Positions 18,797-26,581 of a stretch of 64,000 nucleotides of DNA are shown in pieces. How positions within the stretch are numbered: the first letter of the stretch is position 1; each line of letters begins with the position of its first letter. The stretch lies in assembly GCA_024398055.1 (NCBI GenBank), contig CP073749.1, positions 2,170,594 through 2,234,593 on the forward strand. The letters run 5' to 3'. The translations under genes were made by a program, and so were the position numbers. The notes beneath the pieces were generated by a model. It was not told the DNA's origin. It saw nothing but the letters and a program-made list of their open reading frames with translations, and did not search any database. The DNA comes from a bacterium SCSIO 12741. Lineage in GTDB: Bacteria > Bacteroidota > Bacteroidia > Flavobacteriales_G > Salibacteraceae.

Positions 18797-18832
18797 AAAA
18801 AAAACGGCCCTTCCCAGGAGGAAAGAGCCGTT
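18797..18832 (-). terminator. Rho-independent terminator of the convergent T9SS protein gene
   Basis: Read on the minus strand, AACGGC pairs with GCCGTT and is followed by eight T residues (A run 18797-18804 on the plus strand). It lies about 27 bases after the stop at 18859. Confidence 0.75.
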
Positions 18833-18858
18833 AAGACATTTATGTTTTGTTTCGAGTA

Positions 18859-20373
18859 CTACTCGATTACCAATCGTTGGATAAGTTCTGATCCGTTTTG
18901 TTTGATCAGTACGATGTGCAATCCGCTTTCAATAGAGCGAATGTCAATTTTCTGTCCAGCTTCTGCTTCAATGACCATTTCTGAAGCTCCAAGTACATTG
19001 AATAACTCAAGGGTGAAGCTTCCTTCAATTCCTTGAATAGAAAGCCAGTCCTTAGCCGGTTGTGGTAGAATTTTCCAGTTTTCAAGGTTTGCACGGTTAT
19101 CTTCAATTCCTACATGAGATCCTAAAGTAATCGTGGTGTCTTTCTGGCAATTGTTGTTATCAGTAATTGTCACCGTGTTGTCTCCAGATGGAAGATCGGT
19201 GGCTACTGAGCTGGTTGAGCTTGAGTTGTCCCAGTCATAAAGATAAGGAGGAGTTCCTCCACCAGCCTTTACATGAATTTCTCCAGTATTAGGAGTTGTG
19301 CCTTCATCCTTAGTAGAATCAACAGTAAGGGTAAGAGCAGGTGGATCCATCAAAGTAACGTTGATAGAAGAAGTTTTTCCGGCCACTACGTCACTTACGG
19401 TTACGGTATGAGTACCTGAACCCAAATTACTCGCCTTAGCTGTACCCTGGCTGCCTGCTGAGGCACTCCACATATAGGTGTAATTTCCAGATCCTCCAAG
19501 AACGCTTACTGTGGCATCTCCCGTTTTTTCTCCAAAACATTTCGGATCGTTAGATGCTGAGATGTAAGTAAAAAGAGAATCGGTTAACTTGTAGTAAACT
19601 TCTGTTACAATTCCGTTTGGAGCATCTGCAATAGCTTCGGCAATGGGGTAGCTTTCGCCTTTGGCATACCAGCGGTAGCGGTAAGTAGTATCGTTAAGCT
19701 CGATAATCGGAGTGGTTGTCCACTGACCGGTTAATGCGTTGTAACCATTTACATCCAGATCGCGGTACTCTTTGGTGAAGACCTTGAGCACGTCATACGT
19801 CTTTTGAGGGGTGATCAATTTTCCCCATCCTTCAACCGTGGAAATAAACCCAAGATCTCCGTCGATGCGAATTTTGCTGTAGATCACAATGTTGGTATCT
19901 ACGACGGTGTCAATCAAAGTTACGCTGGTTTCAGCATCCTGATAGGTGAACGGGAACTCGATCATTTTAACATCCGGGTCAAAATTCATGTCCATGTTCA
20001 CTCCAGCCACGAAGGGAAGATTTCTAACTCCATCGATGATCAGGGAGTCTTTGCTTTTATTAAAGTAAATGGTTCCGTCAACCGGGTTATCCATAACCAC
20101 GTTGGCTCCTGGAAAAGCAGTGTCTTCAGGATACATAGTGGTGTTTACCTTACGAATACTCACCTTAAAGGTAGAGTCCGCTAAAATGGAAGAAAAGTCC
20201 CAGGTGTGGTTTGCCGTACCAGAAACGGAGGCTACTGAGGGGTTGCTCCCTCGGATAATGTCAAACTCTGTGCTTGGTGTATAAACGTCCGAACTATCCA
20301 GAACAATTGGGGTCTGGGCGAACAGGCTGGTTGAGAATACGAATAAAATCGCGGCAGATAAAAGGTGTTTCAT
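18859..20373 (-). CDS. T9SS type A cargo with SprB-type repeats
   Basis: A secreted protein of 504 residues. The signal peptide is about residues 1-20 (MKHLLSAAILFVFSTSLFAQ). Residues 20-270 are a domain I do not recognise that ends with YRWYAKG. Two SprB-type repeats follow at about 275-420 (CFGEKTGDATVSVLGGSG, YTYMWSA; then TGEIHVKAGGGTPPYLYDW). The last 75 residues (ENWKILPQPAKDWLSI, ELFNVLG, LHIVLIKQNG) form a T9SS type A sorting domain. SprB repeats are more usual in type B adhesins, so a type A signal on them is worth noting. It lies 27 bases downstream of the ABC exporter gene on the same strand. Confidence 0.88.
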   Translation of the reverse strand: MKHLLSAAILFVFSTSLFAQTPIVLDSSDVYTPSTEFDIIRGSNPSVASVSGTANHTWDFSSILADSTFKVSIRKVNTTMYPEDTAFPGANVVMDNPVDGTIYFNKSKDSLIIDGVRNLPFVAGVNMDMNFDPDVKMIEFPFTYQDAETSVTLIDTVVDTNIVIYSKIRIDGDLGFISTVEGWGKLITPQKTYDVLKVFTKEYRDLDVNGYNALTGQWTTTPIIELNDTTYRYRWYAKGESYPIAEAIADAPNGIVTEVYYKLTDSLFTYISASNDPKCFGEKTGDATVSVLGGSGNYTYMWSASAGSQGTAKASNLGSGTHTVTVSDVVAGKTSSINVTLMDPPALTLTVDSTKDEGTTPNTGEIHVKAGGGTPPYLYDWDNSSSTSSVATDLPSGDNTVTITDNNNCQKDTTITLGSHVGIEDNRANLENWKILPQPAKDWLSIQGIEGSFTLELFNVLGASEMVIEAEAGQKIDIRSIESGLHIVLIKQNGSELIQRLVIE

Positions 20374-20400
20374 AACTATCAGTTCTTATTAAGTTATACG

Positions 20401-22248
20401 CTATCTGAAATTCTGTAGTTGGTATAACTTCTTATAGATACCATTTTTTTCGACTAATTGTTGGTGTGTGCCTTCCTCAACAATGATGCCTTTCTCTAAA
20501 ACCACAATTTTATCGGCATTTTGAATGGTGCTCAATCGGTGAGCAATGACAAGCGAGGTGCGGTTTTTCATTAAGTTGTTTAAGGCCGATTGAACCAGTT
20601 GTTCAGATTCTGTATCCAAAGCGGATGTGGCCTCATCAAGAATAAGTATCGATGGATTTTTGAGAACAGCTCGAGCAATACTTAAGCGTTGTTTTTGCCC
20701 ACCAGAAAGTTTTCCTCCTCCATCTCCGATATTGGTTTGGTAGCCATCGGCTAACCCTTCGATAAATTCGTGAGCATTGGCAATTTTAGCTGCACGCACC
20801 ACATCCTCGAGTGAAGCTTTGTCTTCACCGTAAGCTATATTGTTGAATACGGTGTCGTTAAACAGAATAGATTGCTGGGTAACCACTCCCATTTGATCGC
20901 GGAGGCTACTAACCGTAACATCCTTGATGGGTGTGCCGTCAATAAAAATTCCTCCTTTAACCGGATCATGGAAACGAGGCAGTAAGTCGGCCAGGGTGGA
21001 TTTTCCACCTCCACTGGCTCCTACCAGGGCAACCATTTCTCCTTTGTTGATGGTAAGATTAATGTTGCTAAGCACGGTTTCGCCGGTATAAGCGAAGTCG
21101 AGGTCCTTAAATTCAATTTTGCCTTGGAATCCAGGTAGGTCTTTAGCTCCTTCCTTATCCCGGATAGTCACTTCCGCTTGAATAATTTCTTCTAATCGCT
21201 CGGCGCTGGCCGCTCCCTTTTGAACATTGAAGTAGGCCTTTGATAATGACTTGGCTGGATTAATGATCTGCGAAAAGAACATAATGAAGGCTACAAATAC
21301 CGAAGCTTCCATTTCCTCCTGCAGCACGATTCTTCCTCCAAACCAAAGAATGATGGCCAAAATGGAGACTCCAAGAAACTCACTTAGAGGTGAAGCCAGA
21401 TCCCGTTTGCGGTAAATCTTAACCATCAAGGTGAAGTACTTGTGGGTTAATTCCTGAAAACGGTTGTACGATTTTTTCTCCGCGTTAAAAGCTTTGATGA
21501 TTCGAAGTCCACCCAAAGTTTCTTCCAGATTGGCAATGATCATTCCGGCCATATCTTGACCCTCATTGGAGGATTTGCGCAGGCTGTTTCCAACCCGGCC
21601 TATTACAAGAACAGTCACGGGAAGCATCAGAAATACAAACAAAGTCAGCTGCGGACTCATGTAGATCATGAAGGAAAGTATCGCGATGATGGTAACGGGT
21701 TCCCGAAAAATCAGCTCAATGCCTAAAAGAACCGACCATTCGATTTCCACCATGTCATTACTAAACTTGCTTAGAATGTTTCCTTTTCGTTCCTCAGAAT
21801 AGTAGGAAAGGGGGAGGTGAAGAATTTTGTCGTAGGTCTTGCGACGAAGGTCATACAAAACCCCATTTCGTACCCGGGCCATAACAAAGAGAGCCAGGTA
21901 GGTAAACAGGTTTTTCAGGAAAAAGGCCACTACGATGACGATACATAGAAACACCAAGGCATTGATTCGGCCATCATAAAGGGTTTCGCCCGAGGTGATA
22001 ACCTGGGAAAAATGATAGTTAAAGGTGTCGACGAAACTGTCAACACTTAGATTAAACTGGGGAGCAACCGCATCACGGGCGGACTCGAACTCCGAATCTT
22101 TTTTCAAAAAAATCAAATCCAGAAACGGCATGATCATCGCCATGGAAAACAGGGAGAAAATCACCGCAAAAAGATTGAATAACACATTGAGTGCCAAATA
22201 GCCCCGGTAATTTTTAGCCAGGGCCAGGATTTTTCGTAGGCTCTTCAC
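20401..22248 (-). CDS. msbA: MsbA-like ABC exporter (fused TM and ATPase)
   Basis: A 615-residue half-transporter that homodimerises in the inner membrane. The N-terminal half holds about six membrane helices (for example LNVLFNLFAVIFSLFSMAMI near residue 25 and a stretch around residue 90). The ATPase half starts near residue 370. It has Walker A GASGGGKSTL, the Q-loop VTQQSILF, signature LSGGQKQRLSIARA, Walker B ILILDEATSALD and the H-loop IAHRLSTI. Closest role by sequence style is lipid A-core flipping, but MsbA-like exporters of other lipids or drugs look alike. It begins with GTG at 22248. It probably shares a transcript with the downstream T9SS protein. Confidence 0.85.
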   Translation of the reverse strand: MKSLRKILALAKNYRGYLALNVLFNLFAVIFSLFSMAMIMPFLDLIFLKKDSEFESARDAVAPQFNLSVDSFVDTFNYHFSQVITSGETLYDGRINALVFLCIVIVVAFFLKNLFTYLALFVMARVRNGVLYDLRRKTYDKILHLPLSYYSEERKGNILSKFSNDMVEIEWSVLLGIELIFREPVTIIAILSFMIYMSPQLTLFVFLMLPVTVLVIGRVGNSLRKSSNEGQDMAGMIIANLEETLGGLRIIKAFNAEKKSYNRFQELTHKYFTLMVKIYRKRDLASPLSEFLGVSILAIILWFGGRIVLQEEMEASVFVAFIMFFSQIINPAKSLSKAYFNVQKGAASAERLEEIIQAEVTIRDKEGAKDLPGFQGKIEFKDLDFAYTGETVLSNINLTINKGEMVALVGASGGGKSTLADLLPRFHDPVKGGIFIDGTPIKDVTVSSLRDQMGVVTQQSILFNDTVFNNIAYGEDKASLEDVVRAAKIANAHEFIEGLADGYQTNIGDGGGKLSGGQKQRLSIARAVLKNPSILILDEATSALDTESEQLVQSALNNLMKNRTSLVIAHRLSTIQNADKIVVLEKGIIVEEGTHQQLVEKNGIYKKLYQLQNFR

Positions 22249-22348
22249 GGCGGCAAAGATAAGCTCAATTGACCCGGAGACCGATCAATTAGGATTTATT
22301 ACCAACTGCTCTGCGTTGGTAACCGAGCGGCTTAGCCGCCAAAATGAA

Positions 22349-22356
22349 TATTTTTG
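22349..22356 (+). promoter_or_regulatory. -7 promoter box TATTTTTG of rbfA
   Basis: A perfect TAnnTTTG match 4 bases before the rbfA ATG, giving a leaderless or nearly leaderless transcript. A TTG at 22316-22318 is 30 bases upstream, too far for a normal -33 element. Confidence 0.4.
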
Positions 22357-22360
22357 CAGC

Positions 22361-22696
22361 ATGGCAAGCATTCGACAAAGTAAATTGGAGAGCCTTCTGA
22401 AGCGAGACTTGAGTGATATTTTTCAAGTGGAAACCCGCGGACTTGGTATTAAAGAAATGGTGACCGTCACGGTAGTTAGGGTGAGTCCTGACATGTCGTT
22501 TGCCAAAGTATATGTGAGTATTTTTCCAAGCGATAATGCACAAGCAGTGCTGGTGACGCTCAAAGAACAACAATCCTATTTTAGAGGATTGCTTGGTAAG
22601 AAGATTGGTCGACAAGTGCGTATGGTTCCTGAGATCGCCTTTTACCTTGATGATAGTCTGGACTACGCCGACAGAATCGATCAGCTGCTTAAATAA
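22361..22696 (+). CDS. rbfA: Ribosome-binding factor A
   Basis: A cold-shock-related 30S maturation factor with a KH-like fold. The ATG at 22361 gives MASIRQSKLESLLKRDLSDIF and 111 residues, the usual size. A longer frame from a TTG at 22316 exists, but the -7 box at 22349-22356 lies inside it. Conserved features are the RDLSDIFQVETRG region, VTVTVVRVSPDMSFAKVYVSIFP, and the C-terminal VRMVPEIAFYLDDSLDYADRIDQLL. The LolC/E-like permease gene follows after 9 bases, so the two are likely co-transcribed, a common Bacteroidota pairing. Confidence 0.94.
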   Translation: MASIRQSKLESLLKRDLSDIFQVETRGLGIKEMVTVTVVRVSPDMSFAKVYVSIFPSDNAQAVLVTLKEQQSYFRGLLGKKIGRQVRMVPEIAFYLDDSLDYADRIDQLLK

Positions 22697-22705
22697 TCAG
22701 CAGGA

Positions 22706-23923
22706 TTGAATCTTCCATTTTTCATAGCGAAACGTTATCTCTTTGCTCGAAAGAGTAGAAATGTAATTAACCTGATTTCCGGCATTTCCCTTTTGGGAAT
22801 TGGAGTTGGGGCTATGGCGCTCATTGTGGTTCTCTCGACCTTCAATGGGATGCGAATTTTGGTGGAAGATTTGTATAGTTCCTTCGATCCTGAGATTCGC
22901 ATTGAGCCCGCTCAGGGAAAAACCTTCGCTTGGGATGAGTTTCCCGAGGAGAAACTCCGCGAACACCAGGCCGTTAGGTTGATTTCGCGTTCCATTCAAG
23001 AAACCGTATTGCTTCGCTACCGGGAGGCTCAATTTTTTGTCACTCTAAAAGGTGTCGATTCCACCTACCTGGAAATGACGGGTCTGGACAGCATGATGTA
23101 TAGCGGTGATATGAAACTACGGGAAAACGGCAAGAACTACTGTATTGTTGGATACGGTGTGGCCGATCAGCTCAGTATTTTTCTGTCCCACATGTTTGAG
23201 CCCGTTAAGGTATATGCGGCTAAACGTACGGCCAAGGTAACGGTCAATCCTCAAGATGCTTTCTTAACTGACGTCATTTACCCAGCTGGCATTTTTGCGA
23301 TTAATCCTGAGTTTGATTACCAGTATGTTTTGGCGCCCTATGAGTTTTCGGCAGAGTTACTTCAGCACCCAGGCCGGGTTAGTTCGGTAGAGGTGGGGCT
23401 GGTTCCTGGTGCCGATATGGATCAGGTGGCTCGTGAGTTAAAGGAGATTCTGGGTGATGACTTCCAGGTGAAATCACGCTATCAGCTAAACGAAGTGCTG
23501 TATCAGACGAACCAAACAGAGAAGTGGATCACATTTATGATTCTTTCTTTCGTTTTAGGTATTGCAGCTTTCAACTTGATTGGATCCATTAGCATGGTCA
23601 TCATCGATAAGCGAGAAGATATTTATACCCTTCAGGCTATGGGACTACGACCAGCCCAGATTCGCAGGCTGTTTTTGTTGGAGGGGATGATGGTGAGTGC
23701 CTTAGGTGGAGGTGGCGGATTGGTCATTGGGGCCATCTTGTGCATTTTGCAGTCTACGATAGGATTGGTAAAATTGCAGACCGGCGCCATCGTCGAGTAT
23801 TATCCTGTCTCCATGGAGTGGGCTGATTTTCTGGCGGTTTCGTTGATCGTTATAGTCATTGGATTTATTGCAGCCTGGTTACCTGCATTTTGGGGAACCC
23901 GGAAATACTTACTACACAAATAA
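22706..23923 (+). CDS. LolC/LolE-like ABC transporter permease (FtsX/MacB family)
   Basis: An inner-membrane permease of 405 residues with the LolC/E layout. One N-terminal helix (residues 20-50, LISGISLLGIGVGAMALIVVL) is followed by a periplasmic domain (about 50-270). A C-terminal FtsX-type three-helix block follows (FMILSFVLGIAAFNLIGSISM; ALGGGGGLVIGAILCIL; FLAVSLIVIVIGFIAAW). The N-terminal FIAKRYLFARKSRNVINLISGIS is the family signature. It probably acts with a LolD-type ATPase in extracting lipoproteins from the inner membrane; no ATPase gene is adjacent. The start is TTG at 22706, preceded by AGGA. Confidence 0.88.
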   Translation: MNLPFFIAKRYLFARKSRNVINLISGISLLGIGVGAMALIVVLSTFNGMRILVEDLYSSFDPEIRIEPAQGKTFAWDEFPEEKLREHQAVRLISRSIQETVLLRYREAQFFVTLKGVDSTYLEMTGLDSMMYSGDMKLRENGKNYCIVGYGVADQLSIFLSHMFEPVKVYAAKRTAKVTVNPQDAFLTDVIYPAGIFAINPEFDYQYVLAPYEFSAELLQHPGRVSSVEVGLVPGADMDQVARELKEILGDDFQVKSRYQLNEVLYQTNQTEKWITFMILSFVLGIAAFNLIGSISMVIIDKREDIYTLQAMGLRPAQIRRLFLLEGMMVSALGGGGGLVIGAILCILQSTIGLVKLQTGAIVEYYPVSMEWADFLAVSLIVIVIGFIAAWLPAFWGTRKYLLHK

Positions 23924-23929
23924 CCTACG

Positions 23930-25093
23930 ATGAAAAAATTTCAATACCTGTTGCTAAGTGGCTTGGTTCTGCTTTCCTATTGTGGTCATTCGCAAGATGA
24001 AAGAAGAAACAAAGAGGAGGGAGGATTTATCTTCTCGGATATTAAAGAACAAGAAGCTACCGAAGTAAAAAACCAATACCGCTCTGGCACTTGTTGGAGT
24101 TTTGGAGGGTCCTCTTTTCTTGAATCTGAATTGATTCGCATGGGGAAAGATCCGGTGAATCTGAGTGAAATGTTCATCGTTCGCCATGCCTACAGCATGA
24201 AGGCTGAGGAGTATGTGCGCATGCATGGTTATTTCCAGTTTGGGCCTGGAGGACAGTTTCATGATTTGATTAGAATCATCGAGAAAAATGGCCTCGTTCC
24301 TGAGTCGGCTTATGGTGGACAACCCATTTATTATGGAAAGCCCGTTCATGAAGAAATGGATGCTATGGCCAAGGCCATGGTAGAGGTTGTGGTAAAAAAT
24401 CCCAATAAAAGATTATCAGACCACTGGCGAAGTGCTTATGAAGGAATGCTGGATTCTTACTTGGGTGAATTTCCAGAAGAGTTTGAATTTAAAGGTCAGT
24501 CCTACACTCCTCAGAGTTATGCTGAATCTTTAGGTGTTAATTGGGGGGATTATGTAGAGATTACGTCCTTTTCTCACCAGCCCTTTTATGAGTCATTTGT
24601 ATTGAAAATACCTGACAATTGGATGCTCGAATCGTATTACAATCTTCCCTTGGATGATTTGATGGAAGTGATGAAAAATGCGGTTGATCAAGGGTATACG
24701 GTTGCTTGGGACGCGGATGTTAGTGAGCGCACATTTTCCTTTAAAAATGGAGTGGCCTTTATGCCCGATGTGGAGTATGGGCAAATGAGTCGTGAGCGTA
24801 GAGATACTTTGTTCAATGCGCCTGGTCCGGAATTGGAAGTAACTCAGGAAAATCGCCAGAAGATGTACGATAACTACCTGACTACAGATGATCACTTAAT
24901 GCACATTACAGGAAGTTGTAAAGATCAAAACGGGACCGGTTACTTCATTGTGAAGAACTCCTGGGGTGACGATCGCAACGATTGCGGTGGATACCTCTAT
25001 GCATCAGAAGCTTACTTCAAGGCAAAAACAGTTGCAATCCTCATTCACAAGGATGCAATTCCAGCAAAAATCAAAAAGAAATTGGGACTCTAA
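23930..25093 (+). CDS. C1-type (bleomycin hydrolase-like) cysteine peptidase with signal peptide
   Basis: A papain-fold aminopeptidase of the C1B (PepC/bleomycin hydrolase) group, 387 residues. The catalytic Cys is residue 55 (GTCWSFGG), the His residue 325 (DHLMHITG) and the Asn residue 343 (VKNSWGDD). The N-terminus (MKKFQYLLLSGLVLLSYCGHSQ) looks like a signal peptide, possibly a lipoprotein one with a poor lipobox (LSYC). That predicts a periplasmic or outer-membrane enzyme, unlike the classical cytosolic PepC. The C-terminal region is shorter than in classical PepC (about 440-450 residues). It follows the permease gene by 6 bases and overlaps the convergent aspartokinase stop by 4 bases. 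Confidence 0.88.
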   Translation: MKKFQYLLLSGLVLLSYCGHSQDERRNKEEGGFIFSDIKEQEATEVKNQYRSGTCWSFGGSSFLESELIRMGKDPVNLSEMFIVRHAYSMKAEEYVRMHGYFQFGPGGQFHDLIRIIEKNGLVPESAYGGQPIYYGKPVHEEMDAMAKAMVEVVVKNPNKRLSDHWRSAYEGMLDSYLGEFPEEFEFKGQSYTPQSYAESLGVNWGDYVEITSFSHQPFYESFVLKIPDNWMLESYYNLPLDDLMEVMKNAVDQGYTVAWDADVSERTFSFKNGVAFMPDVEYGQMSRERRDTLFNAPGPELEVTQENRQKMYDNYLTTDDHLMHITGSCKDQNGTGYFIVKNSWGDDRNDCGGYLYASEAYFKAKTVAILIHKDAIPAKIKKKLGL

Positions 25094-26337
25094 CGGAACA
25101 GTATTTTTAGCGTTCCCCTGGTTTTTTGTTCCATCAATACTTCTTTTCCGGATACGATATCCTGAAGCACTTTTTGGTTGTAGTGTCTTACCGTCATGAG
25201 CTGTAGGTTCTCGTTGTAAAGCACCCGGAAATCTTCACGAATTTCGTCCAACGCGGCGTGAAGTTTACTTTTTTCAGCATCCAATACCAAGGAGAAGTTG
25301 ATGGCGGAGTTTTGCATCATACTTACCTCCAGTTTGTGCTTGTAGAGAATGGAAAAAATATCGCTAAGCTGTTTCTCTCCAATGAAGCTAAAATCCTTAG
25401 GCGATATCGATAGCAAAACCAAGCTGGGTTTGTAAATGTAGATTGGCAATTGGGTGTCGTCTGAAGTGTCAGAATCTACCCGTGTGCCCTCCAATTCCGG
25501 ATCTTCAAACGATCGAATGAACAGTGGAATATTCTTGTTTTGTAGAGGCTTAATCGTTTTGGGGTGAATGATAGTAGCGCCGTAGTAAGCTAGCTCGATT
25601 GCCTCCCGAAAGGATAGATGATCCAGTTTTTCCGTGTTTCTGAAATACCGCGGATCGGCGTTAAGAATTCCTTCTACATCCTTCCAAACCGTTAGGCTTT
25701 CAGTTTCTAAAATATTCGTGAAAATGGATGCGCTGTAATCCGACCCTTCCCGGCCTAGCGTAGTCATTCTGTTTTCGGAAGTTCCTCCGATAAATCCCTG
25801 GGTGAGGTAAATGCCTTTTTCCTTAACCGCATGGTGGATGGCCTCCGAGGTTTCCGCCCAAAGTATGTTGGCCTTGCGAAAACGGTCGTCCGTCACGATC
25901 AATTTTCGAGCATCGAGCCAGTGGTGATCTACTTCCTGAGCCTGGAGGTAGGCCGAAAGAATACGGGTGGAAAGGAGTTCTCCGGCCGGAACAATTTGGT
26001 CGTAAACTTCGTCGTAGGATTTGCCTTGGGCATGCTCCAGGTATTTTTGGCAATAGGCGAAAACCTTGTTCAGGCTTTCCATGGCTGGTGAGTTTTCTTC
26101 AGGAAAAAGGGCGTTTAGAATTTCCAGGTGATAACCCTTCGATTCCTCCAACCATTCGTCCGTCGACTCGCCTTTGAAGTAGGCATCCACTACTTTTTCC
26201 AGTGCATTGGTCGTCTTTCCCATCGCCGACACCACAACGATTACACTTTCTTCTTGTCGAATAATTTCGGCTGCATTCCGCACCCCATCTGCGTTTTTGA
26301 CCGATGCGCCACCAAATTTGTAAGACTTTCTAATCAT
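25090..26337 (-). CDS. Aspartate kinase (monofunctional)
   Basis: Phosphorylates aspartate at the head of the Lys/Met/Thr pathway. The 415-residue protein has the N-terminal KFGGASVKNADG motif, VVVSAMGKTTNALE, TLGREGSDYSA, and VWKDVEGILNADPR. The C-terminal part (LVLLSISPKDFSFIGE onward) holds ACT-like regulatory sequence, with YKHKLEVSMMQNSAINFSL as the allosteric-site type segment. There is no homoserine dehydrogenase fusion. It is convergent with the peptidase gene (4-base overlap of stops) and divergent from the giant adhesin gene, with a shared upstream region of about 240 bases that shows no convincing -33/-7 pair. Confidence 0.95.
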   Translation of the reverse strand: MIRKSYKFGGASVKNADGVRNAAEIIRQEESVIVVVSAMGKTTNALEKVVDAYFKGESTDEWLEESKGYHLEILNALFPEENSPAMESLNKVFAYCQKYLEHAQGKSYDEVYDQIVPAGELLSTRILSAYLQAQEVDHHWLDARKLIVTDDRFRKANILWAETSEAIHHAVKEKGIYLTQGFIGGTSENRMTTLGREGSDYSASIFTNILETESLTVWKDVEGILNADPRYFRNTEKLDHLSFREAIELAYYGATIIHPKTIKPLQNKNIPLFIRSFEDPELEGTRVDSDTSDDTQLPIYIYKPSLVLLSISPKDFSFIGEKQLSDIFSILYKHKLEVSMMQNSAINFSLVLDAEKSKLHAALDEIREDFRVLYNENLQLMTVRHYNQKVLQDIVSGKEVLMEQKTRGTLKILFR

Positions 26338-26581
26338 GATTTTATCATTACGGAGGCTTATTTGACAAAGCCATACAGCGAATTAGTGAATCAAATCAAT
26401 AGAAACTGCCGTAGAAGACAGGAATTAATAAACGTTTTTTTGTTTAAATCCTTGATAATTAGCGGGGTGTTAACGAATGGTAAAAGATTGTATTTTTACG
26501 AGTTTAGTCTAACTAAGGTAAATTGTTTCGAACCAAACGATTAGGGAAATTTTCTTGTTTGGTTGGTTAAAAAAAGTAGCT

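Noticed and set aside
18665-19036. A 123-codon plus-strand open frame overlapping the second hairpin and the terminator.
   Set aside because: It runs through a strong terminator and then antisense to the sorting domain of the T9SS protein at 18859; no ribosome-binding site or protein features.
26338-26581. A possible divergent promoter pair between aspartokinase and the giant adhesin.
   Set aside because: TATTTTTA near 26491 is an imperfect -7 box, and the nearest TTG (26452) is 36 bases upstream; not good enough to annotate.
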